NCBI RefSeq assembly: GCF_022430545.2
Contig: NZ_CP092488.2
Location: forward strand, 558,001 to 622,000
Direction of reading: 5' to 3'
DNA length: 64,000 bases
Source of the DNA: Mycobacterium paraterrae
GTDB taxonomy: Bacteria > Actinomycetota > Actinomycetes > Mycobacteriales > Mycobacteriaceae
Below are positions 6,720 through 17,146 of this stretch, piece by piece. The position numbers and the translations under genes are program-made. Under the pieces are notes generated by a model that did not search any database, was not told the DNA's origin, and saw only the letters and a list, made by a program, of their open reading frames with translations. Position 1 is the stretch's first letter. Each line of letters opens with the position of its first letter.

Positions 6720-9468
6720 CGAGGTTTTCGGAGCCGAGTACGCGGTGAAGGTCGACGCGCGAGCGGACATTCAGCTTGCCGTAGATGCGGCCGAGTGTGG
6801 CCTCGACGGTCTTGGGACTGATGAACAGCGCGGCCGCGATTTCGCGGTTCGTCATACCGGTGACGGCCAGCTTAGCGATGCGTTGTTCAGCTGGCGTGAG
6901 TCCGTCAGTGCGGCGTTTGCCCGACCCGCCCCGCGTCAACTCGGCGGCGACACGCTCGACCCACAGCCGCGTGCCTAGCTGCTCAAATGTCTGCTGCGCT
7001 TCCCGCAGGGTCGCTGCGGCGACATCCCACTGGCGTTGCCGGCGTTGGAGCTGACCGAGCAACAGCTGCGTGCGGGCGCGCTCGAACGGCATTGGGAGAC
7101 GGGCATGTTGGGTCATCGCGCGCTCGACGGTCGCAGTGGCTGCGTCGCGGTCACCCTGGCCGGCCTGCAGCATTGCGCGGCAGCGGGCACCGGTGGACAA
7201 CATCCACGGGCGATCCAGTCGACGGCCGTTACCCTCGAGCGCATCGACCAGCGGCTCCGCATCGTCGAAGCGACCGAGCCCTATCATCGCCTCGACCGCA
7301 TCGGGAAGAAATGGAGCGACGAAGATCTCGGTGGCCTCCGACGCTTCACCGAAGCTACGCAACAGCGGCTCGAGTGTCCTCAGCGCGGCGTCGTAGTTCC
7401 CGAGGGAGACGTCGAGGAAGCCAAGGGCGGTGATCGGCCACACGGTCACTAGACCCGGGGAGTCACACCGCTTGCCCACCTCGAGAGCCTGCGTCGCATC
7501 ACGCCGAGCCTCGTGCTCTCGACCGGTATATGCGGCGCTGAGAGCGCGCAGCATCAACGCCACCGATAGCGGTAGGTCGCGTCCCATCTGCAGCGCCCGC
7601 TCTACGGCGTCGTCCGCGATCAATTCCGCCTCAGTGAAATCACCCCGCCAGATCACGGTCAGACCGCGGTGGAAGGCAAGCATCGTCAGTTCGCTTTCCG
7701 CGCCGCGCTCGACATAGCCGCGCCTGATGGCCTGCATTTCAAGGTCAGCTTGTTCCAGACGGCCCGTCCCGGCCAGCAGTATCGCGCTCTGCATCCGTGG
7801 GCGCAGAATCGCGGAGACCGGGGTTCGGGAGTCCTCCAGCCCGAGCGCGCGTTGCATGTCGGCTTCGTCGACACCACGTCCTAGCAAAAAACGCACGATC
7901 GCGCGCATGCTCAAAGCTTCACTGAGAAGGTGGGATTGGTTGTACGCCTCGGCGGCGGTGACGGCGTCGTCGACGTTGTCTGCGGCGCGATCGCGTTCGC
8001 CGACATTCATCAGCGCGAACGACAGCGGTACCAGGATCAGCGCACGCAACTCGGGGTTGTCCCCGACCTCGCTGAGTGCGCGGTCCAGCACATCTGCAGC
8101 CTCGCGCGAACTGCCGTCGAGCAAGTTCCATAGGCCGAGCAGACGCAACGCCGATGCGCGCAGGTCCGCCGGCATTGGTGATTCGACGGCTCGCTCCAGC
8201 AGCGTACGGGCGCGACGGGCCTCCCCGGCGTTGAAATGGTGCGTGGCCACCAGGATTCGGCGCTGCGGGGAATCACCGCCGAGGGCGATCGCCAGCTCGA
8301 GCAACTCGGCGGCAGCGGCGGGCGCCCCTCTGGCACAAGCGATTTCAGCTGCGTTGTCGAGGCTCTCAAATGTCTGCGGTTCACCGGTCGCGTCGGACAG
8401 GGCGAGATGACGGGCGCGCAGCTCCGGCTCCGTGACGAGTTCGGCGAGACGGCGATGCATGTCGCGTCGGCGGCGCGGCGATGCGGTCGCGTACACACCG
8501 TGCGCCAGGATCGGATGGGTGAACCGGAGCTGGTTTCCGTCGATGACCACGACAGCTTGCATTTCGGCCCGCACGAGCGACTCTATCGCCTCAGCTGGCG
8601 TCGCGTCCGTGGCCTGTGCCACGACCTGCACCGTCGGATCGGGAAGGCAGGCCATCGCCAACAGCGCATCTTGGGCACCCGCCCCGGCTTGGTTGATTCT
8701 GGAGTGCACCAGGTCGCTGAGAGAACTGGGCAAGCTCAATGCGTTGGCGCGTGTGGTGTCGATGCCCCGAGCCAACTCCAGAGCGAAAAATGGATTACCG
8801 CCGGCGATCTCGTGAATCCGTAGCAACATCGGACGGGCGAAGGAATGTCCGAGCCGAAGCGTGAAAACCTTGTGCAGTTCCCCGACGGTCAACGGCTGCA
8901 ATCGGATTCGGTGTATCGCATCCGGGTTGGGTAGCTGTATCCGTATCGCGGCATCCTCGCTGCGGGTCGTGCACATCAGGGCCACGCCATCGGGAAGCCT
9001 TCGCGCAGCGTAGGACACGACGTTGGCGCTCGAGATGTCCAGCCATTGCAGATCGTCGATTGCGATGAGCACGGGAGCCTGCTCGGCAAGACGCGTGATG
9101 ACAGCGGCGAACGCCGCGGCTACCGCCCGAGGATCGGCGTCCTGTGCGTCGTTGCGCTGTCGGAGCAGCGCGGCATCCAGGCCCTGCCGCTGTGGCACCG
9201 GCAGGTCGGCCCAGAGGGAATCGTCGACATCATGCAATAGATCAGCAAGGGCGGTGTAGGCCAACACCGATTCGGCGGCGGCGGCGCGGGTGGCGAGCAT
9301 GCAGAAACCGCGCTCCGCGGCTCGTGCCACCGCGTCGAGGAAAAGGGTGGTTTTGCCCATGCCCGGGTCGCCCTCGATAAGGAGGCCGCGCGGGTCGCGG
9401 CGGGATGTGTCGAGGAAGTCGACAAGCGCGTCCTCGTCCGCCTTTCGGCCGAAGACTCGCTCCGCCAC
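6715..9468 (-). CDS. LuxR-family ATP-binding transcriptional regulator (LAL type)
   Basis: 917-residue large ATP-binding LuxR-like regulator. An N-terminal AAA/NACHT-like ATPase has Walker A GDPGMGKTT (residues 33-41) and Walker B VLIAIDDLQWLD. A long TPR-like helical region fills the middle (about 350-830). The C-terminus is a LuxR/GerE helix-turn-helix with GLTPAEQRIAKLAVTGMTNREIA and SPKTVEATLGRIYGKL. Such proteins are inducer-responsive activators. The start is GTG, supported by the RVFGRKADEDAL opening typical of this family. The target is unknown. The dienelactone hydrolase lies on the same strand just upstream in transcription order. Confidence 0.9.
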   Translation of the reverse strand: MAERVFGRKADEDALVDFLDTSRRDPRGLLIEGDPGMGKTTLFLDAVARAAERGFCMLATRAAAAESVLAYTALADLLHDVDDSLWADLPVPQRQGLDAALLRQRNDAQDADPRAVAAAFAAVITRLAEQAPVLIAIDDLQWLDISSANVVSYAARRLPDGVALMCTTRSEDAAIRIQLPNPDAIHRIRLQPLTVGELHKVFTLRLGHSFARPMLLRIHEIAGGNPFFALELARGIDTTRANALSLPSSLSDLVHSRINQAGAGAQDALLAMACLPDPTVQVVAQATDATPAEAIESLVRAEMQAVVVIDGNQLRFTHPILAHGVYATASPRRRRDMHRRLAELVTEPELRARHLALSDATGEPQTFESLDNAAEIACARGAPAAAAELLELAIALGGDSPQRRILVATHHFNAGEARRARTLLERAVESPMPADLRASALRLLGLWNLLDGSSREAADVLDRALSEVGDNPELRALILVPLSFALMNVGERDRAADNVDDAVTAAEAYNQSHLLSEALSMRAIVRFLLGRGVDEADMQRALGLEDSRTPVSAILRPRMQSAILLAGTGRLEQADLEMQAIRRGYVERGAESELTMLAFHRGLTVIWRGDFTEAELIADDAVERALQMGRDLPLSVALMLRALSAAYTGREHEARRDATQALEVGKRCDSPGLVTVWPITALGFLDVSLGNYDAALRTLEPLLRSFGEASEATEIFVAPFLPDAVEAMIGLGRFDDAEPLVDALEGNGRRLDRPWMLSTGARCRAMLQAGQGDRDAATATVERAMTQHARLPMPFERARTQLLLGQLQRRQRQWDVAAATLREAQQTFEQLGTRLWVERVAAELTRGGSGKRRTDGLTPAEQRIAKLAVTGMTNREIAAALFISPKTVEATLGRIYGKLNVRSRVDLHRVLGSENLG

Positions 9469-9515
9469 CGTTCGTCCCGCCTCGCGACGCAGACCCGCTC
9501 GACTGCCCGGTTCTG

Positions 9516-10313
9516 CTAACGCAGCCGCTCGTTGAGGAACGCGACGACCCGCTTTCGCGCCTCGTAGGCCGGATGGCCGTCGACCTCACGCACCTCGTCA
9601 GTCAGGACGGAGTGCGCCATCCGCGAGAAGCCGTGCTGGTTGCCGCGGCCGGAGTCGATCTCGATGACCTCGAACGCGTCACCGAGGCGGTCTTTCAGCG
9701 TCACGAATCGCTCGCCGGGCGACATCTTGTCATCGCTGAAACGCAGGCCGATCGCGCACAGGCCCTCGTTGGTCGCGCGATCCTTGAACGCGTTCAGTTC
9801 CAGGTCGCTGACGCCCGGATCGCTTTTGTGCCGCTTGGTCAACGGGAACGGCACCGACGGCTGGCTGAGCACCGGCGCGAGCACGCTGTCGTCGACCGCG
9901 GCGGCCAGCGCGAAGCCGCCGGTGAAGCAATGCCCGATAACGCCGACGCCTTTACCAGGTGTCTCCTTGTTCAACTCGCGGGCCAGCGCCCGCAGAAATA
10001 CCGCGACCGGTCGTTGCTTGTTGGTCGCTAGCGCGGCGAATTCCCTTGTTACGCAATGCCTAGCGATTGTCGCGACCACATAGCCGGGGTCCTTGCCGCG
10101 ACCGGGCTCACCGAACAGCGACGGGATTGCCACGGTGAAACCGTTGTCCACCAGGTGGTTTCCCAGCCCGAGCACACCCGGGTGGATGCCCGGCATCTCG
10201 GGGATCAGCACCACACCCGGCCCGTCGCCGCGCCGGTAGACGTCGTGGGTGTATCCGCCGCCGGTGAACGGCGCCGCTGTCCAGCCGGTGAGGTCGGCTA
10301 CCGGTGCGCTCAT
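9516..10313 (-). CDS. Dienelactone hydrolase family protein
   Basis: 265-residue alpha/beta hydrolase of the DLH type. The nucleophile cysteine is in GHCFTGGFALA, an acid lies before it in the fold, and the likely catalytic His is in GNQHGFSRM near the C-terminus. Substrates are unknown; family members hydrolyse cyclic esters. The ATG at 10313 was chosen because it has a GGAG ribosome site and overlaps the stop of the upstream DUF4245 gene (ATGA), marking a two-gene operon. An upstream extension of this frame overlaps that gene and is rejected. Confidence 0.87.
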   Translation of the reverse strand: MSAPVADLTGWTAAPFTGGGYTHDVYRRGDGPGVVLIPEMPGIHPGVLGLGNHLVDNGFTVAIPSLFGEPGRGKDPGYVVATIARHCVTREFAALATNKQRPVAVFLRALARELNKETPGKGVGVIGHCFTGGFALAAAVDDSVLAPVLSQPSVPFPLTKRHKSDPGVSDLELNAFKDRATNEGLCAIGLRFSDDKMSPGERFVTLKDRLGDAFEVIEIDSGRGNQHGFSRMAHSVLTDEVREVDGHPAYEARKRVVAFLNERLR

Positions 10314-10984
10314 GGGTGCTTCTCCTGTCGGTGTGCAGGCAAAGGAGGCTGCGTCTGTGTGGCCGCAGCCAGCGTACGAAACTCGTCGGCGCTGCCGGCG
10401 CCGGTGATCGCGACTTGATCGGGGCCGCCCGGGCCGGCCAGTCGCGTCGTCCAGATCGGTTCGACGCCGCCGTCGCCCTGATAGGTGATCCATCGGACGC
10501 CGTCGACGTCGACGGTCCCGGTCGGATACATCGACGCGTGGATGGAACCGACCAGTTTTGCCTCGTCGGCGTTGCTCTGCGTCAGACTCAGGTACTCGCC
10601 TGCAGGACTGATGAAGCCGACGATCGAGGTGACCGCCCGCAGCTTCTGCCCGGTCGCCGGGTCGGTGCGACCGTCAGCGATGCCGCCGCGACCGCCGGAG
10701 TTGGCTTTCCAACCGTCGGGCAGCCGCGGCAACCGGACCGGGAATCCGAGGGTCTGGGCGTCGGCGTTCAGCGCGGCGGCGGCGTCGTAGGCCGGGACCG
10801 GGCCGCGCCTGACTCCACCCGGCGCGAACGAGCACATCCCGACCACGCCGGCCAGGACAATGCAGGCCACTACCAGCGGCGCGATCGACCAGAACATGTC
10901 GCGGCCGTCCTGCAGGAGCCGAGGCTTGGCCGGTTTGGCCGAAGGCTCGGGCTGTTCAGCCGAGGGCTGTGGCTGCGACGTCAC
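10310..10984 (-). CDS. DUF4245 membrane-anchored protein (Rv1100-like)
   Basis: 224 residues. A short Pro/Glu/Lys-rich cytosolic start is followed by one membrane helix (about 35-55, [21 protein letters not shown]) and an extracytoplasmic domain (about 65-215) with [10 protein letters not shown] and [11 protein letters not shown], as expected for DUF4245. The GTG at 10984 avoids overlap with the divergent glpX start, leaving about 55 bases for promoters. Position next to glpX matches Rv1100/Rv1099c. Function is not established. Confidence 0.78.
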   Translation of the reverse strand: MTSQPQPSAEQPEPSAKPAKPRLLQDGRDMFWSIAPLVVACIVLAGVVGMCSFAPGGVRRGPVPAYDAAAALNADAQTLGFPVRLPRLPDGWKANSGGRGGIADGRTDPATGQKLRAVTSIVGFISPAGEYLSLTQSNADEAKLVGSIHASMYPTGTVDVDGVRWITYQGDGGVEPIWTTRLAGPGGPDQVAITGAGSADEFRTLAAATQTQPPLPAHRQEKHP

Positions 10985-11039
10985 AGCACGAGTATCCCAG
11001 CTATCGAGCGCCAAGCTGCCTCTGGGAGAATCGGCAGCC

Positions 11040-12071
11040 ATGGATAGTCGTCCTCGTCGCGAAGCCCCGGACCGCAACCTCGCGCTCGAACTCGTCCGGG
11101 TCACCGAGGCCGGCGCGATGGCCGCCGGCCGCTGGGTGGGTCGAGGCGACAAAGAAGGTGGTGACGGCGCCGCCGTCGACGCGATCCGCCAACTGGTGAA
11201 CTCGGTGTCGATGCGTGGCGTCGTGGTGATCGGCGAAGGCGAGAAAGACGAAGCGCCGATGCTCTACAACGGCGAACACGTCGGCAACGGCGACGGCCCG
11301 GAATGCGACTTCGCCGTCGACCCGATCGACGGCACCACGCTGATGAGCAAGGGCATGCCCAACGCCATCTCGGTGCTCGCAGTGGCCGACCGCGGCTCGA
11401 TGTTCGACCCGTCGGCGGTGTTCTATATGAACAAGATCGCGGTGGGACCCGACGCCGCCCACGTCCTGGACATCACCGCGCCGATCGGCGAGAACATCCG
11501 CGCCGTCGCCAAGGTCAAGGGCTTGTCCGTGCCGGACATGACGGTCGTGATCCTGGACCGGCCGCGGCACGCAGAGCTCATCCACGACGTGCGGGCCACC
11601 GGCGCGCGGATCCGGCTGATCACCGACGGCGACGTGGCCGGCGCGATCGCCGCCTGCCGACCAGGCTCAGGCACCGACATGCTGGCCGGTATCGGCGGTA
11701 CCCCCGAGGGCATCATCACCGCCGCGGCGCTGCGGTGCATGGGCGGCGAGATTCAGGCGCAGCTGGCGCCCAAGGACGACGAAGAACGCCAGAAGGCGCT
11801 CGACGCCGGCTACGACCTCGACGCCGTCCTCACCACCCGCGACCTGGTATCCGGTGAGAACGTCTTCTTCTGCGCGACCGGGGTCACCGACGGCGACCTG
11901 CTCAAGGGCGTGCGCTACGAGCCGGGCGGCTGCACCACCCAGTCGATCGTGATGCGGTCGAAGTCCGGGACGCTGCGAATGATCGAGGGCTTCCACCGGC
12001 TGACCAAGCTCAACGAGTACTCCGCGATCGACTTCACCGGCGACAGCAGCGCCGCGTACCCCCTGCCGTAA
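11040..12071 (+). CDS. glpX: Class II fructose-1,6-bisphosphatase
   Basis: Gluconeogenic enzyme hydrolysing fructose-1,6-bisphosphate to fructose-6-phosphate with a divalent metal. GlpX-type motifs are present: [27 protein letters not shown] (metal site), [16 protein letters not shown], and [15 protein letters not shown]. The length of 343 residues fits. The ATG at 11040 is preceded by TGGGAGAA; an upstream in-frame extension overlaps the divergent DUF4245 gene. GlpX is the main FBPase of mycobacteria. Fumarase follows after 44 bases, as in H37Rv (Rv1099c-Rv1098c). Confidence 0.96.
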   Translation: MDSRPRREAPDRNLALELVRVTEAGAMAAGRWVGRGDKEGGDGAAVDAIRQLVNSVSMRGVVVIGEGEKDEAPMLYNGEHVGNGDGPECDFAVDPIDGTTLMSKGMPNAISVLAVADRGSMFDPSAVFYMNKIAVGPDAAHVLDITAPIGENIRAVAKVKGLSVPDMTVVILDRPRHAELIHDVRATGARIRLITDGDVAGAIAACRPGSGTDMLAGIGGTPEGIITAAALRCMGGEIQAQLAPKDDEERQKALDAGYDLDAVLTTRDLVSGENVFFCATGVTDGDLLKGVRYEPGGCTTQSIVMRSKSGTLRMIEGFHRLTKLNEYSAIDFTGDSSAAYPLP

Positions 12072-12115
12072 TTCCCCGAAGAAAAGACCTCTTCTATCTC
12101 GAAAGAAGGCGCCCA

Positions 12116-13516
12116 ATGGCGGACGACACCGAATACCGCATCGAACACGACACGATGGGCGAGGTGCGAGTGCCCGCAAAAGCGTTGTGGCGAGCCCAAA
12201 CTCAGCGTGCCGTGGAGAACTTCCCGATCTCCGGACGCGGCCTCGAGCGCACCCAGATCCGTGCGCTCGGCCTGCTGAAGGGGGCCTGCGCCCAGGTGAA
12301 CAAGGACCTCGGACTGCTGGCGGCGGACAAGGCTGACGCGATAGTCGCCGCGGCGAAGGAGATCGCCGACGGTAAGCATGACGACCAGTTTCCGATCGAC
12401 GTGTTCCAGACCGGCTCCGGCACCAGCTCCAACATGAACACCAACGAGGTGATCGCGAGCATCGCCGCGCGCAACGGTGTGACGGTGCACCCCAACGACG
12501 ACGTCAACATGTCGCAGTCGTCGAACGACACCTTCCCGACCGCGACACACATCGCGGCCACCGAAGCCGCTGTGCGCCATCTTATTCCGGCATTGCAGGT
12601 GCTGCACGACGCACTGGCCGCGAAGTCCCGCGAGTGGCACACCGTGGTCAAGTCCGGCCGCACCCACCTGATGGACGCCGTGCCGGTGACGCTGGGCCAG
12701 GAGTTCTCCGGCTACGCCCGCCAGATCGAGGCGGGCATCGAACGTGTCAAGGCGACCCTGCCCCGGCTGGGTGAGCTGGCGATCGGGGGTACCGCGGTGG
12801 GCACCGGCCTCAACGCCCCCGACGGCTTCGGCGCCAAGGTGGTGCAGGTGCTGGTGGAAGACACCGGGCTGACCGAACTGCGCACCGCGACAAATTCTTT
12901 CGAGGCTCAGGCGGCTCGCGACGGGCTGGTCGAGGCGTCCGGTGCGCTGCGCACCATCGCGGCGTCGCTGACCAAGATCGCCAACGACGTCCGCTGGATG
13001 GGTTCGGGCCCGCTGACCGGCCTGGCCGAAATCCAGCTGCCCGACTTGCAACCCGGCAGCTCGATCATGCCGGGCAAGGTCAATCCCGTTCTGCCCGAAG
13101 CCGTTACCCAGGTCGCCGCGCAGGTGATCGGTAACGACGCGGCCGTCACCGTCGGCGGACTGTCGGGCAACTTCGAGCTCAACGTCTACATCCCGATGAT
13201 GGCCCGCAACGTGCTCGAGTCGTTCAAGCTGCTGACCAATGTCTCGAAGCTGTTCGCCGAGCGATGCATCGTCGGGTTGAAGGCCAACGAGGAGCATTTG
13301 CGTGAACTGGCCGAGTCGTCGCCGTCGATCGTGACGCCGCTGAACTCGGCGATCGGCTACGAAGAGGCGGCCGCCGTCGCCAAGCAGGCGCTCAAGGAAA
13401 AGAAGACGATTCGGCAGACGGTCATCGACCGGGGCCTGATCGGTGAGAAGCTGTCCGAGGAAGAACTCGACCGCCGTCTCGATGTGCTCGCGATGGCGAA
13501 GGTCACCGAGGAGTAG
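12116..13516 (+). CDS. fum: Class II fumarate hydratase
   Basis: TCA-cycle enzyme interconverting fumarate and malate. The 466 residues carry family signatures: [43 protein letters not shown] and the superfamily signature [12 protein letters not shown]. It is the iron-independent homotetrameric FumC type. It follows glpX on the same strand and precedes a small NTF2-fold gene by two bases, so the three probably form one transcript. Confidence 0.96.
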   Translation: MADDTEYRIEHDTMGEVRVPAKALWRAQTQRAVENFPISGRGLERTQIRALGLLKGACAQVNKDLGLLAADKADAIVAAAKEIADGKHDDQFPIDVFQTGSGTSSNMNTNEVIASIAARNGVTVHPNDDVNMSQSSNDTFPTATHIAATEAAVRHLIPALQVLHDALAAKSREWHTVVKSGRTHLMDAVPVTLGQEFSGYARQIEAGIERVKATLPRLGELAIGGTAVGTGLNAPDGFGAKVVQVLVEDTGLTELRTATNSFEAQAARDGLVEASGALRTIAASLTKIANDVRWMGSGPLTGLAEIQLPDLQPGSSIMPGKVNPVLPEAVTQVAAQVIGNDAAVTVGGLSGNFELNVYIPMMARNVLESFKLLTNVSKLFAERCIVGLKANEEHLRELAESSPSIVTPLNSAIGYEEAAAVAKQALKEKKTIRQTVIDRGLIGEKLSEEELDRRLDVLAMAKVTEE

Positions 13517-13518
13517 CC

Positions 13519-13983
13519 ATGCTCGACGACGGACTCCGCCAACGTCGCCTCGCGCTCATCAAAGAGCACATGGACACCGAGGTGACCAAGGAGTTCGATC
13601 GCACGCTGGCCACCTTCAACGGACACCCGCGTTACGAAATCATGGCCACCGGTCAGGTCTACGACGGTGCCGACGAGGTGATGAACTACTACCTCACCAC
13701 CCGGACCGCATTTCCCGACCAGCGACACGAGAATGCGCGCTTCCACGTCACCGATGATGCGGTGATCACCGAATTCGACCTGCTGGGAACGAATCTCGGC
13801 GAGTTCTACGGGATGCCGCCCACCGGCAAGGCGTTTCGGGTGCCGATCATCGCGGTGTTCTTCTTCGACGGCGAGCGAATCACCAACGAGCGCATTTACT
13901 TCGACAGTGCCAGCCTGGTCACCCAGATCGGCCGCGGAGAGCTGCTGGCGCTGGCCGCGTCGGGGGATCTGCCCGGGCAGTAA
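13519..13983 (+). CDS. SnoaL/NTF2-like ester cyclase family protein
   Basis: 154-residue protein with the SnoaL/NTF2 cone-fold pattern: an N-terminal helix (RLALIKEHMDTEVTKEFDRT), YDGADEVMNYYLTT, and a C-terminal sheet with MPPTGKAFRVPIIAVFFFDGERI. This is typical of ester cyclase-like or polyketide cyclase-like proteins. The start is two bases after the fumarase stop, with GAGGAG inside that stop region as ribosome site. The reaction is unknown. Confidence 0.7.
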   Translation: MLDDGLRQRRLALIKEHMDTEVTKEFDRTLATFNGHPRYEIMATGQVYDGADEVMNYYLTTRTAFPDQRHENARFHVTDDAVITEFDLLGTNLGEFYGMPPTGKAFRVPIIAVFFFDGERITNERIYFDSASLVTQIGRGELLALAASGDLPGQ

Positions 13984-14025
13984 TCCCGTCAGTCACTTCA
14001 GCCTCGTGGCGCCGGGGTGTTGGTC

Positions 14026-14085
14026 GTGCCCGCCTCGTAGCGACAATGCCCGCCGCCTTGCATTTTGTCGCTACGAGGCGGGCAC
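14026..14085. terminator. 21-bp perfect inverted repeat between convergent genes
   Basis: Positions 14026-14046 and 14065-14085 are exact reverse complements (arm begins GTGCCCGCCTCG), separated by 18 bases. The structure lies in the 116-base gap between the SnoaL-like gene and the hydrolase, 43 bases from one stop and 15 from the other. It can act as a bidirectional terminator. There is no T-run. A stem this long and perfect may be a dispersed palindromic element. Confidence 0.7.
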
Positions 14086-14099
14086 AACGAACGCCGTAC

Positions 14100-14951
14100 C
14101 TAATGTCGGCTTATCCATTCAACGACGACATCGTGGAAGCGCTCGGGCTCTTCCCACATCGGGCAATGACCGCTGTCGTCAAACACAACTAGTTCGTGAT
14201 GGGGCAAATGCTCGACCAGAAAATCCTTGGCACCGAACTTCATCGCCTTCTCGTCGCGGCCCCACACCAACAGGTGCGGAATGGTGAACTCACGGATCTG
14301 CGACCGATAGTCCCGCAGCGTCTGATCGAGAAGAATCAACGTCCCGGCGTTCGCGCCGACCTTGCAGATCGAGTCGATGAATCGGCTCAGCTGGCCTGGC
14401 GGGAGCTCGTTCTTGAACATGGTTGGCACGTATCGGACGAAGAACTTCCGGAAGTCGTCCTGCAGGTCCGCAATGAGACCGTGTAATTCTGGGACATCGC
14501 CGATCCCATAGGGCCAGTCGGTCTGTGTGAGATCCGACGGACCTTGGGAGATGTTGACAACGCTGGCGAGCCGCTGTTGGCCGAATTGGCAAAGATAGTC
14601 CCAGATTACGAAGTTTCCCATCGACCATCCGACCATGGTGACGTCCGTCAACTGCAAGCGCTCCAACAGCGCGTAAACGTCGCGCGCATACTGGGCCACC
14701 GTGTGTCCGCCCTCGCTTCTAGGTGAATCGCCGTGCGACCGGAAGTCGACCGCGATCACTCGATAGCGACCGGACAGCGGAATAACATTGCGCTCGAAGA
14801 ACATCCGGGACATGCATACTCCGTGGAGCAGCACAACGGTCCGTCCCTGACCGGTGTCGGTGTAGGTCAGGACCGCGCCGTCGGCCAGTTCGAAGTGGTA
14901 GATGACCTCAGCTCCCGTTGTTCGGTCCGCCCGAATTCTGGCCCGCCACAT
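14100..14951 (-). CDS. Alpha/beta hydrolase
   Basis: About 283 residues. It shows the alpha/beta-hydrolase core: VVLLHGVCMSR (oxyanion loop), DFRSHGDSPRSEGG, nucleophile Ser in VGWSMGNFV, acid Asp in LLVWGRDEKAMKF and His in FDDSGHCPMWEEPERF. This resembles haloalkane dehalogenase, esterase and epoxide-hydrolase-type enzymes. The start is uncertain. The ATG at 14951 gives a 44-base overlap with the deacetylase, and no ATG, GTG or TTG occurs in frame between it and the first strand. Same-strand overlap suggests co-transcription with the deacetylase. Confidence 0.8.
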   Translation of the reverse strand: MWRARIRADRTTGAEVIYHFELADGAVLTYTDTGQGRTVVLLHGVCMSRMFFERNVIPLSGRYRVIAVDFRSHGDSPRSEGGHTVAQYARDVYALLERLQLTDVTMVGWSMGNFVIWDYLCQFGQQRLASVVNISQGPSDLTQTDWPYGIGDVPELHGLIADLQDDFRKFFVRYVPTMFKNELPPGQLSRFIDSICKVGANAGTLILLDQTLRDYRSQIREFTIPHLLVWGRDEKAMKFGAKDFLVEHLPHHELVVFDDSGHCPMWEEPERFHDVVVEWISRH

Positions 14952-15792
14952 CGGTGATCGGGAAGTTAGGCATCGGCGGCGGCGACGGGGTATGTGGCAG
15001 CGACGGAATCTCCGACGGCGGGATGTCATGCAGGACGTTGGCCGCCGGCCCGTTCTCCCGTGACCCGTAGACACTGCCCGGGGCCCGCGGACCGAGCAGT
15101 TGGCTGACCGTGACCAGGTGGTAGTTGTTGGCCTTGAGCACAGGAATGAACTGCTCGACGAGGTCGACGGTGCTCGAGTAGGTGTCGTGCATGAGCACCA
15201 CCGAGCCAGGTTTGATCTGTGCCATCAGCACCTGACGGCTGGCCGCGGTGTTGGAGTCGTTGATCCAGTCGAAAGGGATGACGTCCCAAAGGATTCCGGC
15301 CAAGCCCGCCTTCGCGGCCTGCTCGTTGACGGCCGGGTTGGTCAACCCGCCCGGCGGTCGCCACAGCTTCGGCGTCGTGCCAGTTGCCGAGACGATGGCG
15401 TCGGTCGCGCGGGAGAACTGGCTCGGCACGTCAGCCGGCGGCAGCGTCGTCATGTTCGGGTGTTCCCAGGTGTGGCTGCCCAGCTCCATGCCCGCCTCGA
15501 CGACCCGCTTGGCGCCCGCGGGGTTCGCCGCGACCTTGTTGCCGATCTCGAAGAACGTCGCCTTGGCGTTGTTGGCCTTCAGGATGCCCAGCAGCCGGTC
15601 GGTGTACGGCGTGGGCCCGTCATCGAAGGTGAGCGCCACACACTTGACCTGAGCGCAGTCGACCACGTCGTTGGCGTGAGCGAACCGGACGTGCCCGGTG
15701 AATGCCCCGACCGCGACGATAGCGGCGGCAGCGGCGGCACCGGCGACGGTACGCAGGTATCGCCACTTCTGGCTGTCGGGTCGTCGCGGCAC
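14908..15792 (-). CDS. Polysaccharide deacetylase (NodB domain, Rv1096-like)
   Basis: 294-residue secreted or membrane-anchored protein. An N-terminal hydrophobic segment (about 15-33) precedes a NodB domain. TFDDGP carries the catalytic Asp57 and metal Asp58, with metal ligands His107 and His111 in SHTWEHPNM. RPPGG and LMHDTYSSTVD complete the carbohydrate esterase family 4 motifs. Rv1096 is reported as a peptidoglycan N-deacetylase, so action on cell-wall GlcNAc/MurNAc is likely. A Pro/Ser-rich tail (from about 250) lies outside the domain. The start is GTG. Confidence 0.88.
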   Translation of the reverse strand: MPRRPDSQKWRYLRTVAGAAAAAAIVAVGAFTGHVRFAHANDVVDCAQVKCVALTFDDGPTPYTDRLLGILKANNAKATFFEIGNKVAANPAGAKRVVEAGMELGSHTWEHPNMTTLPPADVPSQFSRATDAIVSATGTTPKLWRPPGGLTNPAVNEQAAKAGLAGILWDVIPFDWINDSNTAASRQVLMAQIKPGSVVLMHDTYSSTVDLVEQFIPVLKANNYHLVTVSQLLGPRAPGSVYGSRENGPAANVLHDIPPSEIPSLPHTPSPPPMPNFPITDVAGQNSGGPNNGS

Positions 15793-15817
15793 TGCAGAAG
15801 CCTACAGAAGCCTCGAC

Positions 15818-17146
15818 TTAGATCGGAGCGCCGCTGATCTCCTCGAGCATCTCGGTGACCAGCGCCGCGATCGGCGACCGCTCGCTGCGCAGCAGCGTGA
15901 TGTGGGCAAACAGCGGGTGTCCCTTGAGCTTCTCGACGACGGCCGCGACACCGTCGTGGCGACCCACGCGCAGGTTGTCGCGCTGGGCGACGTCGTGGGT
16001 CAGCACCACCCGCGAGCCCGCACCCAGCCGCGACAGCACGGTCAGCAGCACGTTGCGTTCCAGCGACTGTGCCTCGTCGACGATCACGAACGAGTCGTGC
16101 AGCGAGCGGCCGCGGATGTGGGTCAGCGGCAGCACCTCGAGCATGCCGCGGGACAGCACTTCCTCCAACACCGCGGGGCTCGCCAGGCCTTCGAGCGTGT
16201 CGAAGACGGCCTGCGCCCAGGGGCCCATCTTGTCGGCCTCGCTGCCGGGCAGGTAACCCAGCTCCTGGCCGCCGACGGCGTAGAGCGGGCGGAACACGAC
16301 CACCTTGCGTTGTGTGCGTCGTTCCAGGACCGCTTCCAAGCCGGCGCACAGCGCCAGCGCCGACTTGCCGGTGCCGGCCTTGCCCCCTAGCGACACAATG
16401 CCCACCGACTCGTCGAGCAGCAGATCGAGCGCCACCCGCTGTTCGGCGGAGCGGCCACGCAGCCCGAACACTTCGCGGTCGCCGCGGACCAGCTGGACCT
16501 TCTTGTGCGCGTTCACCCGCCCGAGCGCGTGGGAGCTGCCGGCCAGCAATCGAATCCCGGTGTGGCAGGGCAGGTCTCGTGCACCTTCGAGGTCGACCTC
16601 GCCGTCGGCGAAGAGCGCGTCGATGTCTTCGGCACTGGTTTCCAGCTCCGTCATGCCGGTCCAGCCGGAGACCACGACGTCTTGAGCGTGATACTCGTCG
16701 GCGGCCAGGCCCACTGCGCCCGCCTTGACGCGCAGCGGAATGTCCTTGCTGACCAACGTGACTCGCTTGCCTTCGGCGGCGAGGTTGGCCGCGCAGCACA
16801 GAATGCGGGAGTCATTGGTGTCGGTCCGGAAGCCGGCCGGCAACACCGACGGGTCGGTGTGGTTGAGCTCGACGCGCAGCGTACCGCCTTGTGCTCCAAC
16901 CGGAATCGGCTGGTCGAGCCGGCCGTGCTCGATGCGGAGGTCGTCGAACAGGCGCAGCGCCTGGCGGGCGAACCAGCCGAGCTCATGGTGGTGGCGTTTG
17001 GCCTCCAACTCACTGATCACCACTAGCGGAACCACCACTTCGTGTTCGGCGAAGCGGGAGCAGGCCCACGGATCGGACAGCAACACCGACGTGTCCAGCA
17101 CGTAGGTCCTGGTGGTGTCCTGTGAAACCGCTGGGGAATCAGACAC
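15818..17146 (-). CDS. phoH2: PhoH2: PIN-domain RNase fused to PhoH ATPase/helicase
   Basis: 442 residues in two domains. The N-terminal PIN nuclease (about 12-150) has acidic residues at Asp18 ([11 protein letters not shown]), Glu46 and in TNDSRIL. The C-terminal PhoH ATPase (about 225-440) has Walker [10 protein letters not shown] (254-262) and Walker B FVIVDEAQ. Mycobacterial PhoH2 is described as an ATP-driven RNA helicase/RNase and as the toxin of a pair with a small upstream ORF. Here too, a short ORF overlaps its GTG start by eight bases. A longer frame-shifted open frame across this gene is a shadow. Confidence 0.93.
   Translation of the reverse strand: MSDSPAVSQDTTRTYVLDTSVLLSDPWACSRFAEHEVVVPLVVISELEAKRHHHELGWFARQALRLFDDLRIEHGRLDQPIPVGAQGGTLRVELNHTDPSVLPAGFRTDTNDSRILCCAANLAAEGKRVTLVSKDIPLRVKAGAVGLAADEYHAQDVVVSGWTGMTELETSAEDIDALFADGEVDLEGARDLPCHTGIRLLAGSSHALGRVNAHKKVQLVRGDREVFGLRGRSAEQRVALDLLLDESVGIVSLGGKAGTGKSALALCAGLEAVLERRTQRKVVVFRPLYAVGGQELGYLPGSEADKMGPWAQAVFDTLEGLASPAVLEEVLSRGMLEVLPLTHIRGRSLHDSFVIVDEAQSLERNVLLTVLSRLGAGSRVVLTHDVAQRDNLRVGRHDGVAAVVEKLKGHPLFAHITLLRSERSPIAALVTEMLEEISGAPI

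Noticed and set aside
11915..13297. Long minus-strand open frame of 460 codons across fumarase
   Set aside because: It mirrors the complete, motif-bearing fum gene and has the His/Gly/Arg-rich composition of a GC-rich antisense frame.
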